Assembly (NCBI GenBank): GCA_905250125.1
Contig: CAJNOL010000418.1
Coordinates: 66,622 to 130,621, forward strand
Direction of reading: 5' to 3'
DNA: 64,000 bases
From: Rotaria sordida
Taxonomy: Eukaryota; Rotifera; Eurotatoria; Philodinida; Philodinidae
Both the position numbers and the translations under genes were made by a program. This document shows positions 38,601-51,734 of this stretch, in pieces. The notes beneath the pieces were generated by a model. It was given only the letters and a program-made list of their open reading frames with translations, searched no databases and was not told where the DNA came from. Numbering within the stretch: the stretch's first letter is position 1; each line of letters begins with the position of its first letter.

Positions 38601-40722
38601 ATATAATAGTTTCAATAGAAAAATGATCGATAGAATCGGAAGAAAATTTTTGATGGATGAGTTAGCATTCTGAATAAAAAATAATAATAATAACTTTAAT
38701 CAATTTGATTAAAACAGATACTAAACTAATTTTTATAACAAGAACATAATACTCGAAAGAACTAATTTTAACTTAATCGAATAAATTTAATAATTTCCGA
38801 GCCTTCCGAAATACTTTCACTCATTCATTCAATATCAACAGAAATATTCGAAATTTTAATTCTCATCTTCCTAAGTAAATGATGTGCAAACCGTTCCGTA
38901 TGGAATATTCCAGAAAATGGTAGAAAGGCGAAAACAGGAATAAGATGTCTGGATTTTTACGTTTCCGACAGGAAATGATCATAACCAAACAGAAATGACT
39001 GTCGGACACAAGCATTATGATACTACTTTTCATTTGACTTTCTATCCTAATTATGAGTTGTTTTCATTTTCAATATCGAACAAAAAATGAGAAACACATT
39101 TTCTTCTAATCATCTAACAACACTTGATTTTATACTGCTAAAATCTTTTTCAGAATTTAATATTTTTAATCATGTATGAATATGAAATGATAAGGCTACT
39201 ACAATATCATAAGACGAATATGTATGCGCAAAAGTAAACATGAACAATCTTACACTCTAATAAATTTTCTTCTTAAAAAAAACTGATTTAATAATAAATA
39301 AATTGAGTCTCATACTGAGCTAATACATAAAAGATCCTCTCAGTAATAGTCGAGAAATCAAGATAGATATAATCATCGACTCAATTCATTTTAATAGATA
39401 ATGTATAGTATCGAACTAGTAACCAATCAATTCATAAAACTTTTCTTTTTACCATTAGACTATTTTCATTATTCATTACCAATATATAAATTTTGTATTG
39501 TTTAGTTGGTTCTAATAGAAGAAAAAAAAACATTTCGAATAAATCATTTATTTATTTATATCTCTACCATGAATGATTTTTCTTCTATTATTGTTAGCGA
39601 ATTCTATTGATGTATGAACTATTATTAAACAAGAAGAATATTAAATAGATAATAAAATTAAATTTATATTTCATATTAGAAAAAATATAGCTCTATACAT
39701 ATTTTAAAATTATTTAATAATATTGAATTAGTTAATAATAAAAGACAAATGATATTGAGAAATAATTCATTCTATAAATGATGATAATTTAACATTAAAT
39801 AAACAAGTGAAATCTTGATTTACTAATGTTATATATATATATATATATATATTATTATTTCTAGTGGTGAATTTCGGGCAGAAAACTCTGCTTTCGATCG
39901 GAAATCCGATCAATGAATTTCTACGTTCAAATTCCGACAATTTTTCAGTCGCAATCGATCATATTTCATTCAATTTGAATTGATCCATATTTGCATAATT
40001 TTCTGAATAGAATTTTTTTTGGTAAATATATTTCATTTATTAATTTAATCAAATTACTTTACTTGATTAGTAAGTCATTTTCATCGAAGAATATATTATT
40101 TAATCTAATCAAGATAATTTCCAATTAGAGTATAATATTATACAATTGACATATGGAAAGATATTGATAATTGAATTCATGTAAAAACAAGAAAAATATC
40201 TTTTGCAATAGAATTTTGCCGATATGAAAATTTGTATCAGTGTGTGGTAGAGAATTTTGGTTGCAAAAGAACTTGTACAATTGATAGTAGCGACAATTGA
40301 AAAAGATTTTATTAATTTAAAGTTTTTTTTTGTATTAAAAAATAAAAAAATCGATTTTTACAAATATTCATTTTTCTTTTTTTTTCATGATAATTTATTT
40401 AATATCTTTTTAAAGATGTCGTTATTTCTAAAATACTGATACCAATCAAAATTCAATACTTATTGCCCTAAAAAGGACGAAAATAATCAAGATCAAAAGT
40501 GTGTTAAAATAATGCATTTGTCGCTACTTGCATTCGACACCTGTGCTAAAGTAATGTTGACTATAGTGAATAAACATTTTCATCACCTTACTATTCAAGA
40601 ATTGACGCGTTTCTATATCGTTCTATGATTTATATGTTACCTTCATACATCATTATCATTCTTTTTCAGACCAACAAGTCAATTTAATCTTCTATCGTAT
40701 CATCTGACAAAAATACATTATC
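35605..40722. other. Divergent intergenic region
   Basis: Five kilobases between the xylosyltransferase start (-) and the Rab GDI start (+), so it should hold both promoters. No gene is supported. Present are TA runs near 35702 and 39831-39852 and a few moderately GC-rich patches (about 38880-39020 and 39865-39960) that may be old element ends. TGGCTCCGCCAC near 38008 resembles a hAT terminus, but I found no partner end. Confidence 0.45.
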
Positions 40723-42912
40723 ATGGATGAAGAGTATGATGTTATCTTATTAGGTACTGGTTTAAAGGTATGAAATTAAAATCAAAGAATTTAATTAGAA
40801 ACAAAAGTTTTTGTTTTGGTTATTCTATAGGAATGTGTATTAGCTGGTTTACTTGGTGTAGCCGGCAAGAAAATTTTACATATGGATCGTAATAAATATT
40901 ATGGTGGTGAATCAGCATCAATGACACCATTAGAAGATGTAAGTAAATAATTTATTTAATTATGTATTTTTTTTTTTGTAATTTTTTACATATAAATTTT
41001 TGCAAAGCTTTATTCAAAATTTAATTTACCATCACCACCATCAGATACAGGACGTGGTCGTGATTGGAATGTTGATTTAATTCCAAAATTTCTTATGGCC
41101 AATGGTAAAACAAGAAAGACAAATAAAATAAGATAAAAAACGAAATTGTTTTTTTCTATTTTTATCATAGGTCTTTTAGTAAAATTATTAATTCATACAG
41201 GTGTAACACGTTATTTAGAATTTAAATGTATTGAAGGCAGTTATGTATACAAAGGACAAAAAATTCATAAAGTTCCAGCCGATGAACGTGAAGCACTTGG
41301 ATCATGTAAGATTTAAAGCAATTAAATTCTTTTTTTTTTTTGTAAAGTCTTTTTTTTGTTTTGTAGCATTGATGGGTCTTTTTGAAAAACGTCGTTTTCG
41401 TAATTTACTTGTATGGATTAATGAATATGATGAAAAAGATCCTAAAACATATAAAGATATACCACCAAATACACGTATGATTGATGCATTTAAAAAATTT
41501 GGTCTTGATCAAGATACAATTGATTTTACTGGTCATGCATTAGCACTTCATAGTGATGATGAGTAAATTAATAGAATTAGAAAAAAAAACTTTTATTTAC
41601 AATCAAATTTTTTTTTAAATTTAGTTATTTGGAAAAACCAGCTCTTGAATCAATCAAACGAATTAAATTATACAGTGAATCATTGGCACGTTATGGTAAA
41701 TCACCTTATCTTTATCCACTTTATGGACTTGGTGAATTACCACAAGGTTTTGCACGGTAAACAAAAAAATATCTTAAATTAGTTATCTTGCTTTTGACTA
41801 TAATATTCCATTTGATGATGTCAAAATACATAATTAATAGAATGAAATATTTTTTAAGTCTAATGAATCCAAAATTTTTCGACTCGGATCTAGTTGAACG
41901 GTTCTTTGATATTCTTAATAGAATTTTCTAATCAGATTTGAATAGTTGTCTCGAAGATACAAGATACTTTTTCCTAGATTTTTGCATTCGATGATTAGCA
42001 CACTCTACACTTATCGTGTCTTATCTATTGGCAAAATATCAATTCGATTGACAGGGAACCTTCCATCGTCAACCTTAATAAATTTCATTTATTAGTCTTC
42101 TTAACATTGTCAATGAAAAATAAAAATTCTTTTTTTTTTAGTCTAAGTGCTATATATGGTGGAACATATATGCTTGATAAACCAGCTGATGAAATCGTAT
42201 ATGAAAATGGTGTTGTTGTTGGCGTTCGATCAGGTGATCAAACAGCTCGATGTAAAGCTGTTATATGTGATCCATCATATGCACCAGATAAAGTGAAAAA
42301 AGTTGGTCGTGTTATTCGAGCTGTTTGTCTTTTACGACATCCTGTTAGTGTTGGTTCAAATGCATCACCTATTTCAATACAAATAATTATACCTCAAAAA
42401 CAAGTACAACGTCATAATGGTAAAATTAAAAATTTATTTAATTAGAAATAAAAGAAAAAAATATATATATATATATATTTTTTTACAGATATTTATGTTT
42501 GTTGTATGGGTCAATCAAATATGGTTACACCAAAAGATTGGTATGTTGCATTAGTTAGTACAACTGTTGAAACAAATAATCCAGAAAATGAAATCAAACC
42601 TGGACTTGCACTTCTTGAACCAATCTATCAAAAATTTGTTAGTGTTAGTGATTTATATGAACCAATTGATGATGGTACAACAAGCAAAGTAATATAATAA
42701 TATTATCTTATTTATAAAATTCTATTCAAAAAAACAAAAACAATTTGTTTTTTTAGCTTTTTATTACAAGTTCATATGATGCAACAACACATTTTGAATC
42801 GACATGTTTAGATATTCTTGATGTTTATCGTCGTTATATGGGTGAACCATTTGATTTTAGTAAAGTTACACGTGGTTTAGACGCGGATGATAGTCAAGAA
42901 GGAGCGCAATAA
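40723..42912 (+). CDS. GDI: Rab GDP dissociation inhibitor
   Basis: Nine exons, 40723-40767, 40831-40938, 41008-41104, 41171-41305, 41367-41562, 41625-41756, 42142-42419, 42489-42688 and 42757-42912, give 448 aa, matching the 445-447 aa of animal GDIs. Family motifs are seen in order: [14 protein letters not shown] at the N-terminus, [97 protein letters not shown] and ATTHFEST. The protein binds GDP-loaded prenylated Rab GTPases, extracts them from membranes and recycles them through the cytosol. Intron 6 (385 bp) is the only long one. The related Rab escort protein (CHM) has extra insertions that are absent here. The C-terminus is acidic. Confidence 0.96.
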
Positions 42913-45483
42913 ACAAAATACAAAAAAAAAAAAATTCTTCTTTAATTCGTAAAATCTTTGTGCGTGTGAACGAGTGAATTTTTCTTTTTTTTTTTGTCAG
43001 TGTTGTTCTCAATTTATTCTTTTTTCTTTTTTATTTCACAAAAAAAAAACATTTTAATTCTCGCTCATATGTGATTATCATTCCATACATATGTAATAAG
43101 AACTTAAACGTCTTTTTTGTTTTTTCGTTTCTCTATTAGATGAATTCATTCAGTTTATCCATTAATTGCATTTGACTAGCAATATTTGAGTGAGTCTCTT
43201 CCTTTCTTTCTCTTTTTCTATAATAATAATTTTCATAAGCAATGGTGTTTGTTTGAAGAAGAAGAAAAAAAAATATATATATACATGCCTAAGAATAAGT
43301 CACGTATTATTTATTCATTTAATTTTAATTTTAATCTTTCTATATATTTGTCTGTTGATGTTGAAATAAAATTCGTTTGAAATATAATCAAATGATTAGT
43401 TTTTTATTTTATGTATAAATATGTAAAAGATAGATCAATGAGTAAAGTAAATTAAAACTTCTATTAGAGAATATTCCCTATTTTGAACAAAATTTCAATG
43501 TTACAGAACGATTTGTACTGAAAATGTATCTCAAGTAGGTGAACATCTCATAACTGTGTTATTACAACCTCGATTGTTATTATAACCTCTATTAAATGAA
43601 TACATGTGCACTTTTTTTTCTTCCGCTGTCTAATGCATTAAACTTGTTTGTCATAGCCAATGTATATCCATGGATATAAAATAACAACAGTTATAATGAT
43701 TTATCATGACACAACATGGTTGAAAGAAATAATATTTTGCTTGGTGCTGTATATCAAATATATAAGAACATAGAAAAGGATATTTACATTTTGATCAAAC
43801 TAACAAACAAAATAATAAATGATAAAAAAAGGTAATTGGACAAATGTCGACTCCTATTTTTCTTCGATAGAAGTAGTGTTATGCAAGCAAATCCAGTACC
43901 TGGCAATTAATGAGATCTTAACATTTCAAAATATTTTTACTTTTTTCAAACTACTAATTTATATAAAAATATAGTAGTGAAAACCGATTCTATTATGCTT
44001 GAGCAATTTCTTGCACTTGAGAACAGATAACAGAAGTGAAAAGTGATATTGTTTTACTGAAAGGATTCGGTTTTAATGAAAACTCATCTACAGATGAAGG
44101 TGAACTATATGACGAAGTAACTGAATATATGGATAGAGGAAAATGAATTATTAAATATGTGAATACATACAACCGTGATGGAAAAAGCATTCATGTATGT
44201 TTTGACAATTATGATGTTTGACACCAGAACTGCTTTACAGGTCAGCGTCATCAACAACAAGCAAATTTATACTTAGCGAAATTGATCGATTAGTTCAGGT
44301 CAAGTATTAGGTACAGATATCCGAGTCCGATTCAGGTTCGACTATAAAAAAAAGTGTCGATTCAGGTTGTCCTGTTGCGAAAAGTCGTACTCATTCAGGA
44401 CACTACTTTTGAATTTTTCGATAACTTGATTTTATTATACAGGATATCCCAAAAGTCATGTCCAACTAATAAATGCGTGTAACTCAATTACTGATCAAAG
44501 CTTTTTTTTATCTGAGAGAGGAAACTTTTAAGTTTTTATTTCTAAAGATGAAATTCATAAATGCTCTTTAAAGGCTATCACTTCTGGCTGTAACATAAAA
44601 ATTTAGCATTTTTTCAATGTTATAAAATGGTATGTAATGTTTCTCCTACATTTCATTCAATTTCTATCATTATTATGGGCTCTAAATCATAAACAATCTC
44701 TTACCCCTATTCTAGAACCATTTATTTGACATTTTTTTGAGAGGATCAACTTATTAGTACATTTCTCAAAAGCAGATTTTTTCCTAGCACAGCGAAAACA
44801 TTTAAGCTATAGGTCGCGATCAGAATTTGAATACAAGCTTAAAAATATCTCGTCTATTTTTGTTCAAGAGTGGTGAGAGATTTTTTGAAAGACCTGAAAA
44901 ATAATTTTTAATGATGAGACAATAGGTTTTTGTTTACTCTATGACAAAAATTGTCGTTGTCGGTCGTTTTGTAGAGTGGACACTTCTCTACAAAATTTGA
45001 TATTGAACTAAGCTGTAGCTTTTACCCAAATGAAGCTGCACGCATTTTTTCAAGAGTCCCTTTTGACATAAAGCAGTTGTCGATTTTTCAAAAATGATTA
45101 TTTAAGAAAAACGAAAATTGAGGTGCCTTGTCGGAAGACAAAAATAATTCAAATAGTGGATTTTGTACTCTCGAACAAAGATTAAGACAAAATTTTCAAG
45201 CCCATATCCAAAAAGAGCACGAAATCATAGCTTTTTACTTGTCGGAAAAACTTTCTAGCGGATCCAAGATGAACAAATATCTTATCCAAAAATCTTTCGA
45301 TTGTCAATTAATTGCAAACGGCTCGTTTCGGCTATGCTATGTTGGGAAATTGTAATCAATGGAAAAACAAGTTATAAAATCTATCTTTGGATCTATATAT
45401 TTATTCTTAGATGTTCGAATTGTGAGTAAAAGAAATAAAAGATATGGCGGCATTTATATTTAATTAAAACTCAACTATAAATT
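42913..45483. other. Intergenic, with possible mariner-like end
   Basis: Starts with the GDI 3' flank; an AATAAA at 43365-43370 could end that transcript. At about 44440 the sequence TATACAGGATATCCCAAAAG resembles the CAGGGTGTCCCAAAAGTC termini of some Tc1/mariner elements. The following kilobase is less AT-rich and has a 75-codon open frame (45128-45355, starting TTG) that I cannot assign. No matching inverted end was found. No gene is supported. Confidence 0.4.
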
Positions 45484-47817
45484 ATGGTTTTGAAAAAAAT
45501 AGAACAATTATTGAAAGAAGATGATAGATTATCAGGTAGATTGTAAATGAAATATCAATGAAAATAATAAAGATATTATTAATAGAGACAAAGCAGAATA
45601 AAAACGATCCATTGTTTCATAATCTTCAATTTAATTTATGTGAATTACAAAATAAAGAACGTGAAAGAAATAGTAAAGTATATAAATAATCGATCAATAT
45701 TTTTTAAATTCTTTTTCTTTTTTTTTTATTGTATTCAGAAACGAGACAATTATTTTAATGGAAAAAATATTGATGAAAATAATTTTTGTCATAATGAAAT
45801 TCTCAATCAAACAGATTCATTAGTAGTTAATATTGAATTAATTTTATTATTCTATTTATTTTATTTTAAGTCAAATGAATATAATCAATTATTAACAAAT
45901 TCTGATCGATTATGGATTATTACTCATATTCAAAGTAAAATTTGTATTATTTATTCAATCCTCTTTGTTTTTTGTTTTTTTTTTGTTTCCCATAGATCGA
46001 CGACGAGAACGAAAAAGTTTACAAGATTATCTTCGAAAAAATCATGAAATATTTACATTACAAGTAAATATTTTTCAAATAAATTCTAATAAATAATTTC
46101 TTGTTTTTTGAATAAAGTATACTCTTAATATTAAACATGATGAAATTGAACATTGGGAAAATCATTTACGTCAAGAAGAAAATGCATTAGCTAAAGCTGA
46201 AAAACATCTTGTAGAAGATTTAGCTTTATTTGATCAATTTCTTGATACATGTAATCGAAGTGCTAATGATGCAGCTTTTCGGTAGTTTTCTAATTCTTTC
46301 GAAAAGATTTATTAAATGAATTTGTTTGTTTTATTTTTTTAGAGTTGATGAAGAATCACGTAAAAAAGATGAATTAGTCAATGAAATAAAACGATTACAA
46401 AAAACTCTTATTAGTTATCGTAATGATCAGAATCATTTAACAGATATATTGAAACAATCACGTCGTTATCAACAATTTCTTTTTAAATTTGCACCTCAAG
46501 TTAGATCTCAAATAGAATTGTTTTTCTTATTTAAATTAATTAATATATACATAGGAATGGCGTGTTGATATTCTCAAACAACTAGAATCTATACGTAAGA
46601 TAATATTGTTACTGATCATTTCGTTTCTGAGCAGCCCAGAAAATATCTTAGTCTTGAATAAGATAAATAGTTTACAGAATTATTATCTATCTACTTTTTA
46701 TATACGATAGATATCGAAAATAAACCTATTGATAATATTAAATCTTCAACAATAATGTTTGTATAATTATTTATTCATTTTCTTTGAAACTACTCATCTC
46801 TACTAAGGTCTATTCCAATTGAACAGAACGATATTGAATTGTATAATGATTCTAATATATTTATCAATGAAGTATAATTCTCATCAATAATTATTAAAAC
46901 TTATTGATTCGTTGTTGTTGTTATTGTTTTTTTTCTGTAATAACAAGAATTATTCGCTTTATTTTACTAAACCTGAACAATTACTTGATATATTCACCGA
47001 AATGGAAGAAAAATCTTTACCACTTGTTGAAAAAAGTCAATATACATCTGAAATACTCGATAAAATACATTCAACTATAAATAATACAATTACTGAACGA
47101 AATCATGAAGTTGAACAACTTCAAATCAAAATCGATCAATTAGAAGAATTAATTAAACATGAAAATGAACGTGAAATTTCTTGTCAAAATACACTGATGT
47201 ATCTTTTTCTTTTTTTTCTTTTTTATTTGTTCAAAACAAAAATTCTATTTTATCAATTGATTGTTTCTAGACAATATAAAAATCAAAAAAATGATCCATT
47301 TATTGAACAAATAAACAAAACTATTGAAATTTTATATAAACAACATGTTATTTCTGATGATATTGGTATATCAACAATTCATATGTTACAAACAATTGAA
47401 AACAAAACTAAATCTTTATTAAATATAATTGAACACATGGATTCATCTGTCGTTATGGAAGCTGAAAAAGTATCTTTAGAAAAATAAATCATATTAAATA
47501 TTCTTTTATCATATTGTTAGTTTCGTGAAATTGCTATACGAACAATGGAACGTCAAGAAAAACTTCGACAAGAAAAAATAATGAATGAATTAAAACATCA
47601 AAAAGCATTACTTCGAACATCAGCACCACCTTATCCAAAAGTATTGTATATAAATTTATATAATGTATTTAATAAACATTCAATGTCTCTTTTTTTCTTT
47701 GTACAGATTGGTAGAATAGTAATGGAACGTTCACGTCCATTATTAGTGAGAAAATATCAGTTAAAACATTCAACTATTAATAAACAAGAACAATTAATGA
47801 GATTACTTGAAAATTAA
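45484..47817 (+). CDS. CFAP100: Cilia- and flagella-associated protein 100 (CCDC37/MIA1)
   Basis: Fourteen short exons join in phase to 504 aa: 45484-45535, 45586-45677, 45739-45825, 45871-45934, 45996-46063, 46118-46281, 46343-46499, 46555-46594, 46711-46756, 46808-46871, 46948-47198, 47271-47469, 47521-47640 and 47707-47817. The protein is mostly coiled coil. CFAP100-like landmarks are RRRERKSLQDYLRKNHEIF, HDEIEHWENHLRQEENALAK, LFKFAPQ-EWR, LYFTKPEQLLDIFTEMEEKS, ISTIHMLQTIE and a basic tail ending near ERSRPLL. With CFAP73 it tethers the I1 inner dynein arm in motile cilia. It is shorter than the human protein (611 aa), mostly at the N-terminus. Exons 9 and 10 are the least certain: they are needed to keep phase but are poorly conserved. 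Confidence 0.87.
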
Positions 47818-50800
47818 AATGACATTAATGTGAGATTTGTTGGTGTTTGAGTGCAATTTTGTTCATGATGATAATGATGATGATTATGGTTATAAAGATC
47901 GCTTATAAATGCATGATTCATTAAATCTTCAGCTGTTGAACGCTGATGATAATCTTTTGTTAGACATGCATCAATAAATTCTCGAGCAGAATTCGATGCA
48001 TTTTCTGGTAATTGATATCTCAAAAAATAAAAATAAAATATTAAAAAAATCATAATATATTTATTAATTGAAATATTTACTGTGGTTTATCACAAGTAGC
48101 TATATGAAATATCGCAGCTATTGGTTGAAGATTTTGCCATGGTGGACCCGTTGTTAACACTAAAAAAGTTGATAATTAAAGAATAAGTAATAAAAAGAAA
48201 AAAGAAACAAAACAAAAGTTTGTCTTACTTTCAACAATTGTACAACCAAGACTCCTGAAAACAAAACCTTATAGTGAATAGATAACTTTAAATTTTATTC
48301 TCTCTTACCAAATATCTGCTTTACGTCCAAATATACTTCCTTGTATTATTTCAGGTGCTGTCCAATGAGCTGTACCTATAATAAACAAATAGCTTCTAGA
48401 TATTTTCCTCTGATTAATTTGATTTCATTCAAAATAATTTTTAATTGTTTTTTTTTTTTTCATTGAAATATATAATCACACTGTTCAGTAATCATTATAT
48501 CAAAGTTGTATTTTTGTATCTCTTCTGAAGATATAAAATAAAACTTGAAAGCTATTGAAATCGATTTCATCAACACACAACATCACTATTAGTGTTGCGA
48601 TGGAGAGAAGTCGAAAAAAAAAATCGTATAGATCATCAAAAATTTATTGCAAGGCTTCTCATCAATGAATGAAAATGATTAAAACATTTTTTTTTACATG
48701 TGAATCTTATATGGATTGCATAAAAATTTTTTTTTTCTAAGATTGAAAGAAAAATATTCATTTTGATTTTCATATATCAGAGACATCCACCGCGGCTGAA
48801 AATCTGCCGCTGCCGCGACGTTTTATAAAAAAATGTTGCCGCGCCACAATGACTTATAAAAATACGTTGCCGCGGCAGTTGTCAAAAAAATGTTTCTAAT
48901 TTCACTGCTGCGACTATATTTGACCAGAGATATTGGTACTGGTCCATCAGATTCATTCAATCTCAGGGTGTTTCATTTGTAAACCCTGAAATTCTATTAA
49001 ATTCATGGAGTTTTTCAATAGCCTCCAAAAAAGTCCCGTCGCTGCGGCGATGGTTTTTTAAAAAACCTGCCGTTGACGCAGTGATTTAAAAAAATCCTGC
49101 CGCCGTCGCCATCGCCGCTGCGGCAGCACCGCGATGGACATCTCTGTCATATATAATCGAGTTTTACAAAAATGTATTTTTATTTTCTCTTACCAATAGT
49201 TCCCGAATCTTGTTGATTTTGATTAGTAATAGCAATCAATCTTCTTGATGTACCAAAATCAGCTAATTTAATATTACCTGAGATATCTCTCAAGATATTT
49301 GCACCTTAATTGTAAATAGAAATAAAGAATTTTTTTTTTTTAATTTTAAATTAAATATTTAACTTACATTTTATATCACGATGAATAAATCGATTATTAT
49401 GTAAATATATAAGACCTTCAAGTATTTGTCTCGTATATTTCTTTGTTAATTGTTCTGTTAATGCACCATAATTTAATATTTGTTCACGTACTGATCCACC
49501 GGTCATATATTCCATAAATATTTGTAAATAATCTTCTGTTCTTACAGCACCATGATATCGAACAATACGTTCATGATTTAATTGTTTATATATATTGATT
49601 TCACATTCAAGTATTTTCACTTCCTATTCATATTGATACAGATGTAAGTTTTTATTATTATTACAGTTCTATATAGAAAAGTAGCTACCACCCATGAAGT
49701 GCTATTATTCTTTATGATATTTTGGATGCATGTGTGCGACAATAAATCCTAATCGTAAACATCAATTTACTCTCTAGTGATTCACATATGCTGAAATTAT
49801 GCTTCAGACATTATCTTCCTTTTGTAATATACCTTATCTCAACCATATGGGTACAAATATTTTCGTCGAACTTCTCATTCAAAAGATCACTGTCGTAGCT
49901 ATCTCTGTTAGAAGTACCTCTAATATAATCGAGATATTAACTTCTCAATAAGAGTGTGTGTTCAAAAGCAAAATTTTAGTAGAAAGTTCTCATAAGACAA
50001 CAAGTCTATTCTGAAACTTTTAGAACCGTGGAACTAAATGAAGTCGAGTTAACGCTACAACATAGGTTTACTATCTCAGAGCGTACTAATTACTACGATC
50101 TTAACTATGTGTTACGGACTTCGGCAATAATAAAGTAGACATATTTGACTGTCTTTAGCAGTAGAAGAAAAAGCATGTAGTAGTTTGTGAAATATCAGAA
50201 TGATAAACAAAAACGTTTTTAGGGCATATTTTCGCAAGGAAAAAAACATGTGAAGTGATGGAGGACGGATTGCTGATTGATCAGTTCAATAGCATACAGA
50301 ATAGTATAGTACTTCATAAATGGGAGCTACTTTTGTTCAGGATTGTATTTAACTTACTCGAGATGTTTCTAAACTAAGTCCACGTATAGGAATTTGTTTA
50401 ATTGCTAATTCACTACCAGTATCAACATCATAGCAAAGAAAAACTTTACCAAATGCGCCTAAAAGAAAAATTTCAATAATAAAACTAATTTATGGACAAA
50501 TTTACCTTGTCCTAATTGTCGTCCTAATTTCCAATTTGAAGGTGTTTGAGGAGCTAGAACAAAAAGAAGACATCAATAACTACATAATAAATAATTTTCA
50601 TTGAATTTATTTACATTTATAATGATGACCAGAACAAGAACATTGTGTACAAATAGATTCACTTGAACTTGAACTTGTATGAGATGAATTACTACTTGAA
50701 CTAATCGCACTACCACCGCTTACAGTCGATCCTATTGCTGTACGTTTTACTATATAATTACCTAGAATTAGAAAGAAATAATTTTGTTTTTTTTTTGTTC

Positions 50801-51734
50801 TTCATTAAAATAAAACTATATATCAATGCTTTATTCAGTGTGAGAGCGGTGTTTCTTCGAAGATGGTTATTGTAGCATGTACTATGTTTTCAAAAATAGA
50901 TGTTCACCTTCTCGAAGTTTTAAATCGTCCTTTCAAAAGGAAAAATCTGAATAAAATACTGCTAAATATTCACCTGGTAAACGTCGTCGTGTACTATTTT
51001 CACTACTACTTGATTCTCGACTAACTACTGATGAACTACCACTTGAATATACATCATCACCCTATGATAAAAAAATATATATATATATATTCAAATAAGA
51101 ACTTTTTCAATCAAAGAAACAAACTGATTCTGGTATAAAAATTCCGCCATCTTTTGGTGTTGATGATTTAATTGTTGTATTCTTTGTTGTACGTCGTTTT
51201 GGTGTTGCTATGGTACCTGGTGGTGGTGAATCAAGACCAGTATCATTAATTTCAGATAGTCGTCCATCATCTGATATTGAATCTGAATCATATGGATTCG
51301 CTTTTGATTTTGTTTGACTAGGATTAAAACCTTTTTTTCGTATTAATAAAAAATTAAGTTTAGTTGCTTGATTTGTTTCAGCTATGCCTATAACTTTATT
51401 TAAATCATCATCATTTGTTACAGGTAAACGAAGAGCATCATCACGTGAAAATAAACATAGAATTCTATCAATTGATGTTAATGTTTCATTACCAAATAGA
51501 TTTTCAATAGCTTTAAGTAGATCAGAATAATTAAGTGGTTTTGATAAACAACATGCACGTACTTGACCATCGAGTTCAAATTTTACTGTCTAGAAAAAAT
51601 AAAAAATATTTGATTATGAATTATTTAATATCATAATATAACAATAGAATTACTTGTTCTCGTGGTTTTTTCCGTTCCATAGCCTGTTGTAAATTGGCTT
51701 CGATTGCTGCTAACACATCCGATTGAGTTGTCAT
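47814..51734 (-). CDS. MAP3K2/3: MAP kinase kinase kinase, MEKK2/3 type (PB1 + kinase)
   Basis: Twelve exons: 51734-51654, 51589-51125, 51061-50974, 50761-50615, 50553-50506, 50458-50358, 49623-49368, 49304-49194, 48375-48309, 48254-48229, 48159-48081 and 48018-47814, giving 557 aa (human MAP3K2 has 619). An N-terminal PB1 domain starts [15 protein letters not shown] (residue 28). A Ser-rich linker follows. The kinase domain has GQGAFG (275-280), Lys297 in AIK, HRD at 391-393, DFG at 411-413 and APE at 439-441, so it looks catalytically intact. [20 protein letters not shown] and [14 protein letters not shown] fit the MEKK group. By family knowledge it activates MEK5-ERK5 and JNK/p38 modules, the PB1 pairing with that of MEK5. 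The C-terminus ends in a His-rich tail that the mammalian proteins lack. The stop codon overlaps that of CFAP100. Confidence 0.93.
48778..49146. mobile_element. GC-rich hAT MITE (369 bp) in MAP3K intron 8
   Basis: Ends read CAGAGACATCCACCGCGG and, on the other strand, CAGAGATGTCCATCGCGG, an inverted pair with hAT-type CAGAG termini. The 8-bp duplication TCATATAT flanks it exactly (48770-48777 and 49147-49154). The ends are packed with GCCGC/GCGGC words alternating with TTTATAAAAAA-like spacers, giving a GC content far above the surrounding DNA. The middle is ordinary AT-rich sequence. It has no coding capacity. Confidence 0.9.

Noticed and set aside
39831-39852. AT dinucleotide runs here and at other places as CRISPR-like or origin repeats
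   Set aside because: They are simple microsatellites common in AT-rich nuclear DNA, with no spacer structure.
44300-44345. GGTTCGACT resembling a tRNA T-loop
   Set aside because: No acceptor stem, D-arm or anticodon arm can be folded around it.
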